Assembly (NCBI GenBank): GCA_030682075.1
Contig: JAUXRH010000171.1
Location: forward strand, 1-43,970
DNA from: Nitrosomonas sp.
GTDB taxonomy: Bacteria; Pseudomonadota; Gammaproteobacteria; Burkholderiales; Nitrosomonadaceae
Reading direction: 5' to 3'
DNA: 43,970 nt
Below are positions 42,922 to 43,970 of the stretch, piece after piece (the stretch's first letter is position 1; every line of letters begins with the position of its first letter). The notes under the pieces are model-generated. The model was not told where the DNA came from. It saw only the letters and a program-made list of their open reading frames with translations, and did no database searches. The position numbers and the translations under genes are program-made.

Positions 42922-43629
42922 TTAATTTCCTTGCAGTACGAAATTGAAGGGTTGTAGGGCGATAGCGCGTACCGGTTGGCCATCACGGAGTGGCGGTCTA
43001 CACTGCCAGGTTTTTACTGCGGTCAATGCTGCTTCATCCAGACGTGAGTAGCCACTGCTATCAACTACTTCTGCAGTATTCACGCGGCCATTTTCATCGA
43101 GTTCTACTCGTAGTACCAGCTTGCCTTCTTCACCCATTCGCCGGGAAATCGGCGGATAGGCCGGTGCGTTCAGTGTGGGGCAAGAAACAGACAATTCGGA
43201 GGTTAAAGTAACCGGCCCGGCCTGCATCTGGGCGGGTGGTGTTACGACTTCTGGTTCAGGTGTGAGATCAACTTCCGGCGTCAGCAGGGGTTCTGGTTCA
43301 GGCATTGGCGCAACAGATTCTTCTTTGGGTAATGCGGGTACATTTGCCACCAAGCGGGGTTGCTTTGGTTTGGGTTCTGGTTTTTTTATCGGTTGCAGCT
43401 TCGCAGGCGGAGGTTCAGGCGCTTTCTTTGGTGCTGTCTCTGGTACTGACGCAGCAATGAAATCAGCGAATAGCGTTACCATATGCTCTGGCGGCGGAAT
43501 CAACCGATGCTTCCACAGTCCATAAAACAATGCGCCATGAATAGCAATGACAAACAACAGGCCTGGTAAAGAGATGAAATTCTGCTCTTTACCAAAGTAA
43601 TCTGTGTTTTTCTGGGATAATGATTGCAT
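42922..43629 (-). CDS. tonB: Energy transducer TonB (second system)
   Basis: This 235-residue TonB has an N-terminal membrane anchor (LPGLLFVIAIHGALFYGLW), a long proline/lysine/glutamate spacer (APEPPPAKLQPIKKPEPKPK and a second acidic part) and a C-terminal TonB domain (APAYPPISRRMGEEGKLVLRV, LDEAALTAVKTWQCRPPL). The spacer is longer than in the other TonB of this window, fitting a classical system. Its ATG overlaps the stop of a 60-codon frame upstream (TAATG). No receptor gene is adjacent, so it probably serves receptors elsewhere. Confidence 0.94.
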   Translation of the reverse strand: MQSLSQKNTDYFGKEQNFISLPGLLFVIAIHGALFYGLWKHRLIPPPEHMVTLFADFIAASVPETAPKKAPEPPPAKLQPIKKPEPKPKQPRLVANVPALPKEESVAPMPEPEPLLTPEVDLTPEPEVVTPPAQMQAGPVTLTSELSVSCPTLNAPAYPPISRRMGEEGKLVLRVELDENGRVNTAEVVDSSGYSRLDEAALTAVKTWQCRPPLRDGQPVRAIALQPFNFVLQGN

Positions 43630-43811
43630 TATCTGACAGCCAACGCTCGAAAAACTTCAGGTTTGTCTGATTGCTTGACTAGAAACCTTTTCTGAATTGT
43701 TTCGATGAAATTAATTCTAGTGATTGCTAATGTTGCAACAATTGCCATAGGAAGCGTGGTCGCCCAATTAGGTGCTGAGTAAAGATTACGGTTAAAACCG
43801 AGTTTTAACAT
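43629..43811 (-). CDS. Possible small ORF coupled to tonB
   Basis: This 60-codon frame ends in TAATG, sharing one base with the tonB start. It has a hydrophobic stretch (TTLPMAIVATLAITRI) and a basic C-terminal half. I recognise no family and the ribosome-binding site is weak. It could be a small membrane protein translated ahead of tonB, or chance open sequence in the tonB leader. The adjacent repeat R3 begins 22 bases upstream. Confidence 0.25.
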   Translation of the reverse strand: MLKLGFNRNLYSAPNWATTLPMAIVATLAITRINFIETIQKRFLVKQSDKPEVFRALAVR

Positions 43812-43832
43812 CTTTTAATAAAGCGCTGGCTA

Positions 43833-43970
43833 GGAGTCTGTCGGGCTTAAGGTTGATCTACTGCGCAAATGGGACAAGCGGTTCATATTACCCTGATTTT
43901 TCGTTGCATAGAATGACTATGCGCCTCAAAATCCGGCCAATCTGTCCTCGCTTTCCCACTTTGCTCGCTA
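43833..43970. repeat. Small inverted-repeat element R3, copy 2, cut by the window edge
   Basis: It begins GGAGTCTGTCGGGCTTAAGG and continues GTTGATCTACTG, a divergent inner segment, then GACTATGCGCCTCAAAATCCGG and CCAATCTGTCCTCGCTTTCC. This matches the reverse complement of the R3 element at 31256-31414 over most of its length. The far end lies outside the window, so it could be a second complete small element or the terminus of a larger one. Confidence 0.7.

Overview
The window looks like a chromosomal segment of a betaproteobacterium, most likely a Nitrosomonas-type ammonia oxidiser. This rests on the moderate GC content, the housekeeping order (TPR lipoprotein, lolB, ispE, tRNA-Gln, prs, rplY, pth, ychF), the Min operon and the abundance of small inverted-repeat elements. 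The genus is an inference from protein flavour, not a database result.

Layout. (1) 1-1363: an IS66-family transposase remnant with an internal deletion, whose right end cuts off the 3' end of an exported hypothetical gene. (2) 1518-8815, all on the minus strand: ychF, pth, rplY, prs, tRNA-Gln(UUG), ispE, lolB, then minC-minD-minE. (3) 9106-12374: a 179-bp miniature inverted-repeat element, a plus-strand membrane-anchored unknown and a TPR lipoprotein. (4) 12498-22154, minus strand: a compact type II secretion / type IV filament machine. In transcription order it has a major pseudopilin, GspF, GspE, PilM-, PilN-, PilO- and GspC/PilP-like proteins, a cohesin-tailed lipoprotein secretin, and three further pseudopilin-like genes. 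(5) 22311-31060, same strand: a large TonB-dependent receptor preceded by DUF3450, a TtpC-like ExbB, ExbB, ExbD, TonB and a TPR protein, in the order known from the Vibrio TonB2/TtpC system.

The most interesting signal is regulatory. A PhoB-type response regulator (31721-32446) is divergent from the DUF3450-TtpC-ExbBD-TonB-TPR genes. Both transcription units have a Pho-box-like 18-mer followed, exactly 10 bp later, by a -10-like hexamer. I infer a phosphate-starvation locus in which PhoB controls itself and a TonB-energised uptake operon. That operon is co-directional with, and possibly extends into, a secretion machine. Three kinds of small repeat have accumulated between phoB and its neighbours.

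(6) 33066-37444, plus strand: a DUF938 methyltransferase, an SDR protein lacking the catalytic tyrosine, a DUF1326-DUF2182 pair and a DUF3422 membrane protein. (7) 37504-40806: L-serine ammonia-lyase and a dicarboxylate/amino-acid symporter, with repeat elements on either side of the symporter. (8) 41126-43629, minus strand: a second, conventional TonB-ExbB-ExbD operon ending in a shortened FecR-like gene beside a composite repeat. The window closes inside another copy of one of the small repeats.
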